Shown: positions 9,472 to 17,849 of the stretch, in pieces | Numbering within the stretch: position 1 is the first letter of the stretch | How the letters are laid out: every line of letters begins with the position of its first letter | Source of the DNA: an uncultured Bacteroidia bacterium | GTDB lineage: Bacteria > Bacteroidota > Bacteroidia > Bacteroidales > Prolixibacteraceae | Assembly (NCBI GenBank): GCA_903902325.1 | Contig: CAIUUO010000158.1 | Coordinates: forward strand, 22,602 to 86,601 | Reading direction: 5' to 3' | Length of the DNA stretch: 64,000 bases | Translations under genes and position numbers: made by a program | Notes under the pieces: generated by a model | Told to the model about the DNA's origin: nothing | Seen by the model: the letters and a program-made list of their open reading frames with translations, nothing else | Databases searched by the model: none

Positions 9472-10604
9472 TTTATTCCTCCTGAATATGAATATTGATA
9501 ATAGAATTTATTTGCCGTGCTATTTTCTATTTCCTGCTGATCAAAGGTGAAATTTCCCGACAATACAAGATGCTTTCCCAAAAACCATGCCAAAGTAAGG
9601 CCTGTTCTGAATACAGATGGGTCTGTCGAATTGTATACGTAAAGCGCGTTGGTCGTGTTGTAATTTTTAAGATTGCCCAAGGTAATATTTCCTTCTGCCC
9701 ATAAATTACCTATGCATTTTAATCCGGCAGTCTCTGCAAAGATTGTACGGCAAACAGAATTTTCAATCATACCGGCAACTGCGCTTGTAAAGTACATATT
9801 TGATTTCCCAGGTAAAACGAACCCGGCCTGAAATCCATATTGCTGGGTTGTAGCTTGAGCAGATTGCAGAAGAGATGCATTTGCTTCCAGATTGAAGCGG
9901 TTCAATTGGGATGAAATTGCCATTAAACCAAGATTTGCGGGATAATTTGTATTCCCGACAGTGGTAAACAACCTGTGAAAGGCCGTTTTGATCTGCCAGG
10001 CGGGGACGATGGCTATTTTGAGGATTGCAAGGTATTCAGGTTGTTGTGTAAGTGTATTGCTTATATTCTGTTCATAATAGGAGTATGCCTGATAAAGGGA
10101 TACCCTGTAGCCAAGTTCTGTATTGATCCCTGCCCTGTAATAAATTTGGTTGGAACGGGTTGTTTCCTGATTGGTTTTCAGATTGATTTCAGTATCAACT
10201 GACTCAACCGGATTATATTTTTGGATACCAAGTCTATTTGCTGAATCGTAGGAAAGAATTCCGGCGTAATAGCGGGTGTTCATGAACCCTGCATTTAGAC
10301 TTGAATAGTAAAGATATTCTCTTGAGATATTATCGGACTGATCAAACGATAATGCTTTTTCATATTGGTTCTTTGCGGCATAATAATCGCCTGAAATGAA
10401 ATAGGCGTAGCCTGCACGTTGGCGCATAAATTTCGAGTCAATGTCTTGCTTGAATGCTTCTTTTGTCAGTTCAATCAGATTTTTCCAGTCACCTTTCAGG
10501 TAATACTGATAAGAGAGGCTATCGGCTTGCTGGAAACTGAGTTTGACCTGCGAAAATGAAGCCAACGGGATAAATAGAAGAAGAATTACAATATATCTGC
10601 ACAT
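9459..10604 (-). CDS. TPR plus outer-membrane beta-barrel protein
   Basis: Protein of 381 residues with a signal peptide (residues 1-18, ending FSQ) and a short TPR-like region (about 25-110). The remainder is rich in alternating polar/aromatic strands typical of an outer membrane barrel, ending KFYYQYSYSGGIKWKL. The layout resembles YaiO-type barrel proteins, but I do not recognise a specific family. It overlaps the upstream transporter/peptidase gene by 19 bases and the downstream TPR gene by 13, so all three are translated as a unit. A role in passing or anchoring the cluster's product at the outer membrane is inference. Confidence 0.7.
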   Translation of the reverse strand: MCRYIVILLLFIPLASFSQVKLSFQQADSLSYQYYLKGDWKNLIELTKEAFKQDIDSKFMRQRAGYAYFISGDYYAAKNQYEKALSFDQSDNISREYLYYSSLNAGFMNTRYYAGILSYDSANRLGIQKYNPVESVDTEINLKTNQETTRSNQIYYRAGINTELGYRVSLYQAYSYYEQNISNTLTQQPEYLAILKIAIVPAWQIKTAFHRLFTTVGNTNYPANLGLMAISSQLNRFNLEANASLLQSAQATTQQYGFQAGFVLPGKSNMYFTSAVAGMIENSVCRTIFAETAGLKCIGNLWAEGNITLGNLKNYNTTNALYVYNSTDPSVFRTGLTLAWFLGKHLVLSGNFTFDQQEIENSTANKFYYQYSYSGGIKWKL

Positions 10605-12799
10605 TTTGCCTCAATTGTTATTTTTTTATTCTGGTACGTAAACTCTTCAATACGATTGTTTTTCAAAGTGATGGATCCTATACTTTCCCGATGGATCCTG
10701 CCATATACGGTGAGATTGATATTTGAGAGAAGCGTCAGGGATGATGGATTTCCAGCATCATCCTTTGCAATTGGTTTAATCGTAAATAAGGCACGAATTC
10801 GATTGGAGAAAGGAGCAACAAAATCATAAAGCCAGAGAATCCCATTTTTATTGAAGATCGAGGTTAATGGCAATTCATCCTTGACCTCGACATTTTCGTA
10901 ATATCCCAGTAGGACTTTGTATGCTGTGAGATAGAAATAGTAGAGCAGGGAGTTTTTATTGCCATAGAAGGCAGTAAAATAGAAAATATTCCCATCATTA
11001 AAATAATAAGCAGTACTTTCTGTCTCGGCACAATAGAGGTATCGATAGTTGAGTGCATCGGTGAATGCCTCCCACTGCTCGGATTTTTCAACTCTTTTAG
11101 TATTTGTATAGTTAAATTGAAAGGAAGTATTTGGTTGGATGGTAAATGCGTTATTCAACAGGGAATGGGTATGTACATCCGTAATCATTTCACCTTCGTC
11201 AGGATTGGAAAAAGAAGAAAGAATCTCTGAGTTGTTATCTGCTTTCAGATAGCAGGCAAAAGGATAATTGATTGTTTTAGCACCGGCTATAGGTGATGAT
11301 TGCACCTGAAAGTGAATGTGGGGCTGATGAGAACGTCCTGAATTTCCACAATTTGCCAGAATATCCCCCCTTTTCACCGTGTCTCCCTTGGCCACTTTGA
11401 AGGACCCTTTCCGCAAATGAGAGAGCTGTGTGTACAGGCCTGGTAAATGCCTGATGATAATTGTATTCCCCCAGTTGTTGACTGTGTCGGTTTTCCCGAT
11501 TTCATTGTCACAGATCTGATCGGTGATCTCTTCAACGATACCATCTGCAGGCGCCAGCACCGGTTTATTGTAACAGTAGTAATGTTCACAAAGCAAACCA
11601 GTGGATGTATAACTTTTCATTTCTTCATCCAGAAGGATGAAATCGTAGGCAAATTTCCATTCGCCTTTGTGGGTAAATTTCCCGTCATGGCCCTGACTCA
11701 CAATCCATTTCCCCCAAAAAGGGAGGTGCAATGGGAAATAATTCATCTGAGAAAGCCTTATTTTATTGTTTTGATAGGTATAAAGGTTCGTTTCCGGAGA
11801 GTAGTGCTGGAAAGGAGTCAATACAAGGCCTGAAGGGTTTTTTCTCATCATCAGGAAGTAGAGAAAAAGGATCGTGACGAGTGAAAAGGGGAGAGAAAAA
11901 ACAGGCAGTTGAATTTCACCGAATAGTTTGGTCAGCGACAGTAAGACCACAGAGGTGAGCGGTACGAGTAAAAATGTCCAGAAGTACGATCGGCCTGAAG
12001 GTACAACGAAGAATCCTCCGACAGCAAGTGCAGTCATGATGTAATTGGCACCAATGTTGTAATAGGAGAAACCTGCTGTATCAGATCCCGTAAATGTGGC
12101 GAAAAGATAGGCGGACAGGAAACCAATGACAGAAAGTGAGAAGGCGATTCTTGAACTGATCAGCAGTAAAACGGCGATTAAAAGGCCCGACAGGATGTTA
12201 TTCTGGAAGAAAACGGAACTCAGCGATCTTAAGTAGGTATCGGCAAGGTTGTTGATAGAGAGGCTATTAATTGATTGAAGGAAATTAACAAGATGGCTTC
12301 CCCCAACTGCATAGGCTTCATTGATCCAATAAATATTTCGGTGCGTAAGACCGAGGTTCTCAAAGGTCGCAGAGGGAAGCACAATCACCCAAAATCCGAG
12401 CACGAAGGGAACACTAAGGAAGGGTAAACCATATTTTCCAAACCATCCGCTTAAGGTAACAGAAAGAATTAGGGTTAAAAGTACCCCCAACAGTAGCAGA
12501 CTGAAATATACCAATCCAGGATCAAAAAAAGTTCCCATCCCAAGTCCAAACAGCAAGGCATTGAAACTATATATCCCTTTTTTTATCAGAATCTTGTCAA
12601 ACCCCATGGCGCTTGCAACTAAAACTGATGTCAGAACTGCGGTCAATCCACTCAATCCCGCGTAAAAATTAAAAAAAGTCAGAATCAAAATACCAAATGC
12701 AAACAACCTGCTGTTCAAAAAGAAAACGATGGAATAACTGCTCAGCACTGCTGGCAGAATATTTTCTTTCAACGAAGTTATATGTCGGGTTATTTGCAT
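10586..12799 (-). CDS. Urea transporter / M23 metallopeptidase fusion
   Basis: Protein of 737 residues with two clear parts. Residues ~15-310 are a multi-span membrane region of the urea transporter family (GIYSFNALLFGLGMG matches the family's half-repeat signature; a second half follows at ~195-300). Residues ~345-545 are an M23 (LytM-like) peptidase with the zinc-site pattern FTHKG ... AYDF, LSHL and PHIHF, plus GNSG just before the last. The ~190-residue C-terminal tail is unassigned and beta-rich. M23 enzymes cut peptide cross-links, mostly in peptidoglycan. The role of a channel-like domain on the same chain is unknown. The gene sits 56 bases after the PLP decarboxylase and overlaps the barrel gene. 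Confidence 0.82.
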   Translation of the reverse strand: MQITRHITSLKENILPAVLSSYSIVFFLNSRLFAFGILILTFFNFYAGLSGLTAVLTSVLVASAMGFDKILIKKGIYSFNALLFGLGMGTFFDPGLVYFSLLLLGVLLTLILSVTLSGWFGKYGLPFLSVPFVLGFWVIVLPSATFENLGLTHRNIYWINEAYAVGGSHLVNFLQSINSLSINNLADTYLRSLSSVFFQNNILSGLLIAVLLLISSRIAFSLSVIGFLSAYLFATFTGSDTAGFSYYNIGANYIMTALAVGGFFVVPSGRSYFWTFLLVPLTSVVLLSLTKLFGEIQLPVFSLPFSLVTILFLYFLMMRKNPSGLVLTPFQHYSPETNLYTYQNNKIRLSQMNYFPLHLPFWGKWIVSQGHDGKFTHKGEWKFAYDFILLDEEMKSYTSTGLLCEHYYCYNKPVLAPADGIVEEITDQICDNEIGKTDTVNNWGNTIIIRHLPGLYTQLSHLRKGSFKVAKGDTVKRGDILANCGNSGRSHQPHIHFQVQSSPIAGAKTINYPFACYLKADNNSEILSSFSNPDEGEMITDVHTHSLLNNAFTIQPNTSFQFNYTNTKRVEKSEQWEAFTDALNYRYLYCAETESTAYYFNDGNIFYFTAFYGNKNSLLYYFYLTAYKVLLGYYENVEVKDELPLTSIFNKNGILWLYDFVAPFSNRIRALFTIKPIAKDDAGNPSSLTLLSNINLTVYGRIHRESIGSITLKNNRIEEFTYQNKKITIEAKCADIL

Positions 12800-12855
12800 A
12801 AGTGACTTGCTTTAGAAATCCAGGGATATCGTTAACATTGTTTATTTGGGTTGAA

Positions 12856-14217
12856 TTACGATGGCGTATCTTTTTTTAAATACGCTGGGATTTGCTCTGC
12901 TGACTCTATATAGTCAAGTGTTTCCGCTTTTCTGATCAGATGTGAATGACCCTCCTGATCCAAAAGAACTACGTTAGGCCTCAGGGTGATGAATTGCATC
13001 CATTGTGTCATGTTGTATGCGCCAACCCTGTGGACGACCAGATGGTCTCCCTTCTGAAGCAAAGGGAGCGTGATGTTTTCGCTGATGATGTCAATGTTCA
13101 TGCAAAGAGGTCCGTATAGTACTGTTTCTTCCGTATATTGTCCGCCATCCTGTGCGGGACTGATCTTAAAGTCATACCAGAAAGATGTGAACAATGTATT
13201 TACACCAAAGTCGAGTATAGTAGATCTTCTGCCGTCAGAAAGGCGTTTGTTGGCCAATACAGTGCCTAGCAAAAAACCCGCATCATCAATCAAGGCCCTC
13301 CCCGTCTCAAGAATGAGCAATGGAAGTTCATCCTGTCTGAACCCGAAATCCAGAATTGCCCCAGTAATTGCATCTGCAAACTGGTCGATGGTTGGAACTG
13401 TATCAACACCTGGCAGATAAGAACCTTTCAGGGTATTGCTGGATGGAAAACCTCCTCCCATATCCAGATACTGAATGGTTTTGTTATGCTTTTCTTTGAT
13501 GTTCCGCAACAAATCGCACAATTTGACAGCTGCAATGGCATAGGCTCCGGTTTCCAGCATGAAGGTACCTATGTGGCAGTGTAACCCGACCAGATTCAGG
13601 TTCTCACAATTTATGATCCTTGTAATGGCATTCCATGCTTGTCCGTTTTCGTAATTGAAACCAAAACGATCCCATTTGGGATAAATGCCTGTATCCATGT
13701 TAACCCGGATGGCTACCCTTGGTTTCAGCTGAAACTCCTCACTTAGTTTAATGAGCGAGTAAAGTTCATCAAAATGATCAATGTGTATGAGTGAATTATT
13801 TCGGGCTGCTTTAACCAACTGTTCATCAGTTTTATCGGGCCCGTTAAAAATAATCTTGTTTCCTGGCACACCATTCCCCAGTGCCTTTTCATATTCGAAA
13901 CCCGAAACTACTTCTGCCCATGAACCCTCTTGGTGGAAAATTTTACAAACGGCATTCAAATAATTTGTTTTATATGACCAAGCAAATTGAATTTTGGGAT
14001 ATCGGGTTTTAAATACCCTGACTGCATGTTGGTAATTGCGTCTGATCTGTTTCTCTGAGATGACAAACAGGGGCGATCCGTATTGCCGGATAAGCTCTTT
14101 TACGCCTACCCCTTCAAGATGTGTTACCACCTCATTCTTTAACTGTGAACCAAATTTATTGCTAAAACCGGTATTCAGCTTTTTGATGATCGGCCTCTCA
14201 TATTTCAGTTTTTCCAT
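12856..14217 (-). CDS. Fold-III PLP-dependent decarboxylase (DAP/ornithine decarboxylase-like)
   Basis: Cytoplasmic protein of 453 residues. The PLP lysine is Lys83 in FAWSYKTNYL. Other family marks are HCHIGTF, the phosphate loop DMGGGFPS, LETGRALI and the active-site Cys372/Asp376 pair in GPLCMNID. It belongs to the alanine-racemase-fold decarboxylases that act on diaminopimelate, ornithine, arginine or carboxynorspermidine. It is longer than LysA and has an unusual ~40-residue N-terminal extension. The context (ATP-grasp and PqqD-like genes upstream) argues for a dedicated biosynthetic role rather than lysine synthesis. The substrate cannot be told from sequence. Confidence 0.8.
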   Translation of the reverse strand: MEKLKYERPIIKKLNTGFSNKFGSQLKNEVVTHLEGVGVKELIRQYGSPLFVISEKQIRRNYQHAVRVFKTRYPKIQFAWSYKTNYLNAVCKIFHQEGSWAEVVSGFEYEKALGNGVPGNKIIFNGPDKTDEQLVKAARNNSLIHIDHFDELYSLIKLSEEFQLKPRVAIRVNMDTGIYPKWDRFGFNYENGQAWNAITRIINCENLNLVGLHCHIGTFMLETGAYAIAAVKLCDLLRNIKEKHNKTIQYLDMGGGFPSSNTLKGSYLPGVDTVPTIDQFADAITGAILDFGFRQDELPLLILETGRALIDDAGFLLGTVLANKRLSDGRRSTILDFGVNTLFTSFWYDFKISPAQDGGQYTEETVLYGPLCMNIDIISENITLPLLQKGDHLVVHRVGAYNMTQWMQFITLRPNVVLLDQEGHSHLIRKAETLDYIESAEQIPAYLKKDTPS

Positions 14218-14260
14218 CGTAAAATAAATTCATTTTCAAATAGTGGTTTGTACTTGTTCC

Positions 14261-14380
14261 GGGATTCGGGATACGGGTTACGGGTTACGAGAAAATCATG
14301 ATCTAAACTTTTTTTACTTTTTCCTTTTTCCTTTATCCTTTTTACTTTTTCCTTTATCCTTTATCCTTTTTCCTTTTTTA
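14261..14380. repeat. Intergenic word repeats between ATP-grasp and decarboxylase genes
   Basis: Two arrays lie between the genes: GGGATTCGGGATACGGGTTA-type words at 14261-14290, and CTTTTTCCTTTATCC words at 14311-14380 that run right into the stop codon of the ATP-grasp gene. The reverse complement of the second array recurs at 59838-59896, and the GGGTTAC word recurs at 46957-46989. Confidence 0.7.
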
Positions 14381-15448
14381 CAACTCTCCCATTCCAGATA
14401 TTTTCTGAAATTCACCTACCTCAACGATCATATCCCACGAATAGCGGATAAACATTTTACCTGCTACGTAATCCTTGAACGGCTCAACTTTTTCTCCCAG
14501 TGCCATTTTTACCAGTGTTGCAGGCTGATTCTGGCCAGCTGCGGCCGTCAGGTAAATCCAGGCAGGGAAACGTGGATTTACCTCCATGATATAGGCTTTT
14601 CCGTCGTTTGTCTGCATTACCTCCAGTTCACAACCGCCCCTCCATTTAGTTGCCGTGATGAATTGGTGTGCAAGATCAATAAATGAACTCTCTTCGATCG
14701 TAATACCTGCCCATGCCTTCCCTTTGTCCGTGATAAAAAGTTTTCGCATGGGAATGATACTGATAGCATTGCCTTTCCCGTCGCCAAGAATCGCAATATT
14801 TATCTCTGTCCCTTTGATAAACTGCTGTGCAATAATGGGTAATCCCCATTTTGCCTGCAATTGCAAGAATGCTTTTTGTGCATCATCCTTTGAATTGACA
14901 ATGATGGCATCATAATATTTTCCTTTGATGACCAATGGATAATCAAGTTCGTCGGCTGCCTTGGTTAGATCAGATATTTGATGAATAAGGCGATCTTCTG
15001 GTATCAGAAATTTGTGCTTCTTGCCAAATTTGAAAAGCATAGTCTTGTGCCTTGCTTCAAATTGCCCCAGATCCGGCAGAAAAGTATGGATGCCCATATT
15101 ATTCAGGTCATCGCTTAATTTAATGAAACTGAATAGTTCTGCATCGAAATTGGGTATGATCAGATCGATTTTTTCCTGTTCATGTATGTACTTCAGCCTA
15201 TGCAGCAAATTTTCTGTTCCTGCCGGAGGATAAGGAATCTGGTAGGCCTTGTCAACCAGATCATGCATGTATATTCCCGGTTCAAGCGGTTCATAACTGA
15301 GGCCAATAATTCGGACATCGAAATCAGGACATTCCCGAATGGCACGAAGGACAGCTACGCCAGGACCCGGGCTGTCGATGGCATTTAGTCCGGTGACGGC
15401 AATCACCAGTTTTCTCCTGGTGGAGGTATTTGTAGTTTCAGTTTTCAT
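14378..15448 (-). CDS. ATP-grasp domain ligase
   Basis: Cytoplasmic protein of 356 residues. An N-terminal pre-ATP-grasp Rossmann-like domain (LVIAVTGLNAIDSPGPG; DLIIPNFDAELF) is followed by the ATP-grasp fold at about 125-300. Likely ATP-contacting lysines are 139 and 175 (YPLVIKGKYYDA), and the Mg-binding Glu289/Asn291 pair is in IMEVNPRFP. The layout resembles carbamoyl-phosphate-synthase-like and PylC-like ligases, which join a carboxylate to an amine through an acyl phosphate. It overlaps the PqqD-like gene by 11 bases, so the two proteins probably work together. Possible reactions are peptide ligation or amino-acid addition to a carrier; both are inference. Confidence 0.8.
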   Translation of the reverse strand: MKTETTNTSTRRKLVIAVTGLNAIDSPGPGVAVLRAIRECPDFDVRIIGLSYEPLEPGIYMHDLVDKAYQIPYPPAGTENLLHRLKYIHEQEKIDLIIPNFDAELFSFIKLSDDLNNMGIHTFLPDLGQFEARHKTMLFKFGKKHKFLIPEDRLIHQISDLTKAADELDYPLVIKGKYYDAIIVNSKDDAQKAFLQLQAKWGLPIIAQQFIKGTEINIAILGDGKGNAISIIPMRKLFITDKGKAWAGITIEESSFIDLAHQFITATKWRGGCELEVMQTNDGKAYIMEVNPRFPAWIYLTAAAGQNQPATLVKMALGEKVEPFKDYVAGKMFIRYSWDMIVEVGEFQKISGMGEL

Positions 15449-15683
15449 CCAATAAATTGTAATCTCTCAGTTGGGACATGAAATCTTCCAGATCACGTTC
15501 AAACTGGTTTTTTTCAACATCATATCGGGATGCAATTACTTCGATAATTTCCTGCCGGGACTTGTCTTCTTTCAATTGAGTCAATATTTCCGATCCAATC
15601 GGATTGGAAGAGAAAGAGTCACCGGATGCCGGATTGAAAATAAAACCCGCCTCGCTTGTTGCAATATTTCTCTTGAATCTCAT
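15438..15683 (-). CDS. PqqD-like peptide-binding protein
   Basis: Small protein of 81 residues that fits the PqqD family in length and pattern. A beta-hairpin at the start (GFIFNPASGDSFSSNPIG) leads to the helix SEILTQLKEDKS with the family's acidic/Lys turn. DVEKNQFERDLEDFMSQL and the short tail LRDYNLLDEN then complete the winged-helix-like core. PqqD proteins usually present a precursor peptide to a modifying enzyme, most often a radical SAM protein. None is encoded here; the neighbour is an ATP-grasp ligase whose gene overlaps by 11 bases. The gene lies 48 bases after the LytTR regulator. Confidence 0.78.
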   Translation of the reverse strand: MRFKRNIATSEAGFIFNPASGDSFSSNPIGSEILTQLKEDKSRQEIIEVIASRYDVEKNQFERDLEDFMSQLRDYNLLDEN

Positions 15684-15731
15684 AGTAATGGTTGATTTAG
15701 AATAGTATAGTAGGTTTGGAAGGTCAGAGAT

Positions 15732-16451
15732 CTATAAATAAAAGGTTTTATCCAAAAATTTCTGAAAATTGTCCTTGTATTGTTCCCCGATGGGGATGTA
15801 AATTTTTTCGTCAAAGATAATCCTGTTCCTTTCTATTATCTTAACCTGGCTCAGGTTGACGATAAAAGACCGGTGAACGCGCATAAAAAGGTTCTCTGGA
15901 AGTTCTGACTCAATATTTTTCATCCGCATCAGTGTAGTTACAGGCTTATCTTTGATCAGGTGTATGACAATGTATTCATTGGAGCCCTCAATGTATTTAA
16001 TATCAGCCATATGAATCCTGATTAACCTGTGCTCCGCTTTTACAAAGAGGTAATCCTGTGTCGGCTGGACAACGTCGGCTGGTTTGTTGTTCAGGTCGAA
16101 CCAGGCTTTGGCTTTATTGGCAGATTTCAAAAACAGAACATAACTGATCGGTTTTAGCAAATAGTCAAGTGCGTCGACCTGAAAGCCTTCGATGGCATAT
16201 TCACTGTAAGCTGTCGTGAAAATGACAGGAATTTTCTTTTCCAGCGACTTTACAAAGTCCATCCCGTTCAGGTCAGGCATGTTGATATCTACAAAAAGAA
16301 GGTCAATTTTTCCATCCCTCACACACTCAAGTGCTTGAAAAGCATTGGAGCAAAGGGCAACAGTTTCGAGAAAAGGAGTTTTCTCGATATAAGTTCCAAT
16401 TTGTTTCAGGGCAAGAGGTTCGTCATCTATTGCCAGGCATCTAATCTTCAT
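15732..16451 (-). CDS. LytTR family response regulator
   Basis: Response regulator of 239 residues. The receiver domain (1-~120) has the acidic pair Asp9/Asp10, phospho-acceptor Asp55 in LLFVDINMPD, a Thr in FTTAYSEYA and Lys in DYLLKPI. The LytTR DNA-binding domain (about 135-239) starts FVKAEHRLIRI and contains IKYIEGSNEYIVIHL and MRVHRSFIVNLSQV. It lies 20 bases after its kinase gene and 48 bases before the PqqD-like gene on the same strand, so it may control or be co-transcribed with the cluster that follows. Confidence 0.92.
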   Translation of the reverse strand: MKIRCLAIDDEPLALKQIGTYIEKTPFLETVALCSNAFQALECVRDGKIDLLFVDINMPDLNGMDFVKSLEKKIPVIFTTAYSEYAIEGFQVDALDYLLKPISYVLFLKSANKAKAWFDLNNKPADVVQPTQDYLFVKAEHRLIRIHMADIKYIEGSNEYIVIHLIKDKPVTTLMRMKNIESELPENLFMRVHRSFIVNLSQVKIIERNRIIFDEKIYIPIGEQYKDNFQKFLDKTFYL

Positions 16452-16471
16452 GACTCAATTATTTTATTATA

Positions 16472-17587
16472 TTATTCTATTGGGACACTTAAAAATACGT
16501 GGAACTCATCCTCTTTTTCTGCGATGTCGAATTGGTAATTTTTTCCAAAAAGGAGTTCCAGACTTTTCTTGATATTGGTTAAACCAATGCCCGAATACAT
16601 GTTCCCCGAATCTTTTATTTTTCCGTTTTTGCTGTTTTTGATGATACAATTCAAACGGTTTTCATTTATATCCAGACTGAACAATACGAAAGATTCATTC
16701 TGATAACTTACGCCATGTTTGAAAGCATTTTCGAGCAAAGAGATAAACAGCATCGGAGGCATCTGAATCTCAGGGATCTTTTTGGGAATATCCAGTGTAA
16801 TGGTTACATGCTCCGAAAACCTCAGTTTCATCAGAGAGATATAACTTTCGATAAATCCAATTTCCTTGGCAAGACTTGTATTCCCGTGGGCCGTATCATA
16901 GAGCAGGTACCGCATCATGGTAGAGAGGCGAATGACTGCACCTTTGGCATCTTCAGCGTTGATATCGATCAATGAGTGGATATTATTCAGCGTATTCATG
17001 AAGAAGTGCGGACTAACCTGATGTCTGAGGAAAGCCAGTTCGCTTTTAAGCTGTTCTTTTTCAAGATCCTTTCGACGGTCATCCGCGATTAGCCATTGTC
17101 CGATCACTTTAAAAGTCGAACTACTTCCTACAATGAGGAATGAAATGGTCACATTCGCGACCACCAACAGCGAAAAGGAGTCATAATCTGATTTCCTGGA
17201 GAGTTTGTAACCAATTGGGGCAGGCATCCCCGAACCCAGTTCCATTGGAATGCCTGATCCGAGGTCCATCGGAGGCATGGCCAGGGGCGTTGGGAAAAGA
17301 AGGGCATTCAATAAGATACCTGCTACGGTCATGCCTGCAATCAGAAGAATGGCAGATAGAATATACGATTTGTATTTTTGTGTAATCAGATATTTGGGAA
17401 TCAATACTGATATATTGATTGCGAAGATCAGGAAGAAACCAAAGATGCGCAGCCATTCAGATAACAATTTCTGCCAGTCGAGTGAACTGTAGCCCCACTG
17501 GTTGAAGAATGGAATGGAGAAAATTCCCAGCCAGATAACCCCGAAAAGCAGAAACTCAATGACCTCTATTTTGATTGATTTGTTCAT
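16472..17587 (-). CDS. LytS-type sensor histidine kinase
   Basis: Protein of 371 residues with four predicted membrane spans (about 10-30, 47-64, 75-97, 138-157), a coiled linker and the His_kinase domain (PF06580 type). The phospho-acceptor is His194 in RHQVSPHFFMNTLNNI, and the ATP-binding lid region is near the C-terminus (NAFKHG ... GIGLTNIKKSLELLFG). There is no extracytoplasmic sensor domain; sensing is probably through the membrane segments. A loop between spans three and four carries a short repeated motif (MDLGSGIP/MELGSGMP). Partner of the LytTR regulator 20 bases downstream. Confidence 0.92.
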   Translation of the reverse strand: MNKSIKIEVIEFLLFGVIWLGIFSIPFFNQWGYSSLDWQKLLSEWLRIFGFFLIFAINISVLIPKYLITQKYKSYILSAILLIAGMTVAGILLNALLFPTPLAMPPMDLGSGIPMELGSGMPAPIGYKLSRKSDYDSFSLLVVANVTISFLIVGSSSTFKVIGQWLIADDRRKDLEKEQLKSELAFLRHQVSPHFFMNTLNNIHSLIDINAEDAKGAVIRLSTMMRYLLYDTAHGNTSLAKEIGFIESYISLMKLRFSEHVTITLDIPKKIPEIQMPPMLFISLLENAFKHGVSYQNESFVLFSLDINENRLNCIIKNSKNGKIKDSGNMYSGIGLTNIKKSLELLFGKNYQFDIAEKEDEFHVFLSVPIE

Positions 17588-17616
17588 GCGGGACCGATAT
17601 CTTTACGAATTGTAAA

Positions 17617-17624
17617 CAAAGATA
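17617..17624 (-). promoter_or_regulatory. Candidate -7 box for the LytS/LytTR genes
   Basis: On the minus strand this reads TATCTTTG, fitting TAnnTTTG, 30 bases upstream of the kinase start. No convincing -33 TTTG is seen at 18-20 bases spacing. If real, it could be the main promoter for the eight-gene minus-strand block. Confidence 0.4.
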
Positions 17625-17720
17625 AAATTCAGGATACAGAAATAATGTGAAATCAATAAAAAGCTCATTTTCATCAACAAATAAGAACTTATCATCAGTG
17701 ATTCGTTGAACGATAAGATC

Positions 17721-17757
17721 ATGTGAATATGTGGAAAGGTGAAAATGTGGAAATGTT
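17721..17757. repeat. Intergenic word repeat (ATGTGGAAAGGTGAAA type)
   Basis: A short array of GTGGAAA/GTGAAAA words lies in the divergent gap between the kinase and GH92 genes. It is another member of the intergenic word-repeat class seen throughout the window. Confidence 0.45.
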
Positions 17758-17849
17758 GCAGCAATTTGTCTGTTAAAAATTGAAATTGGTGCTCCGGATT
17801 TGGAGAAAAGAGGTAAAATTGTCATGAATTAACTACTAACTAACTCATC

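Noticed and set aside
14243..14686. 147-codon plus-strand frame rich in Phe/Leu/Pro
   Set aside because: It is a translation of the CTTTTTCC repeat array followed by antisense of the ATP-grasp gene.
15684..15731. RiPP precursor gene near the PqqD-like gene
   Set aside because: The 48-base gap holds no small open frame, and the 160-base gap at 14218-14377 is repeat sequence. A precursor, if any, is elsewhere.
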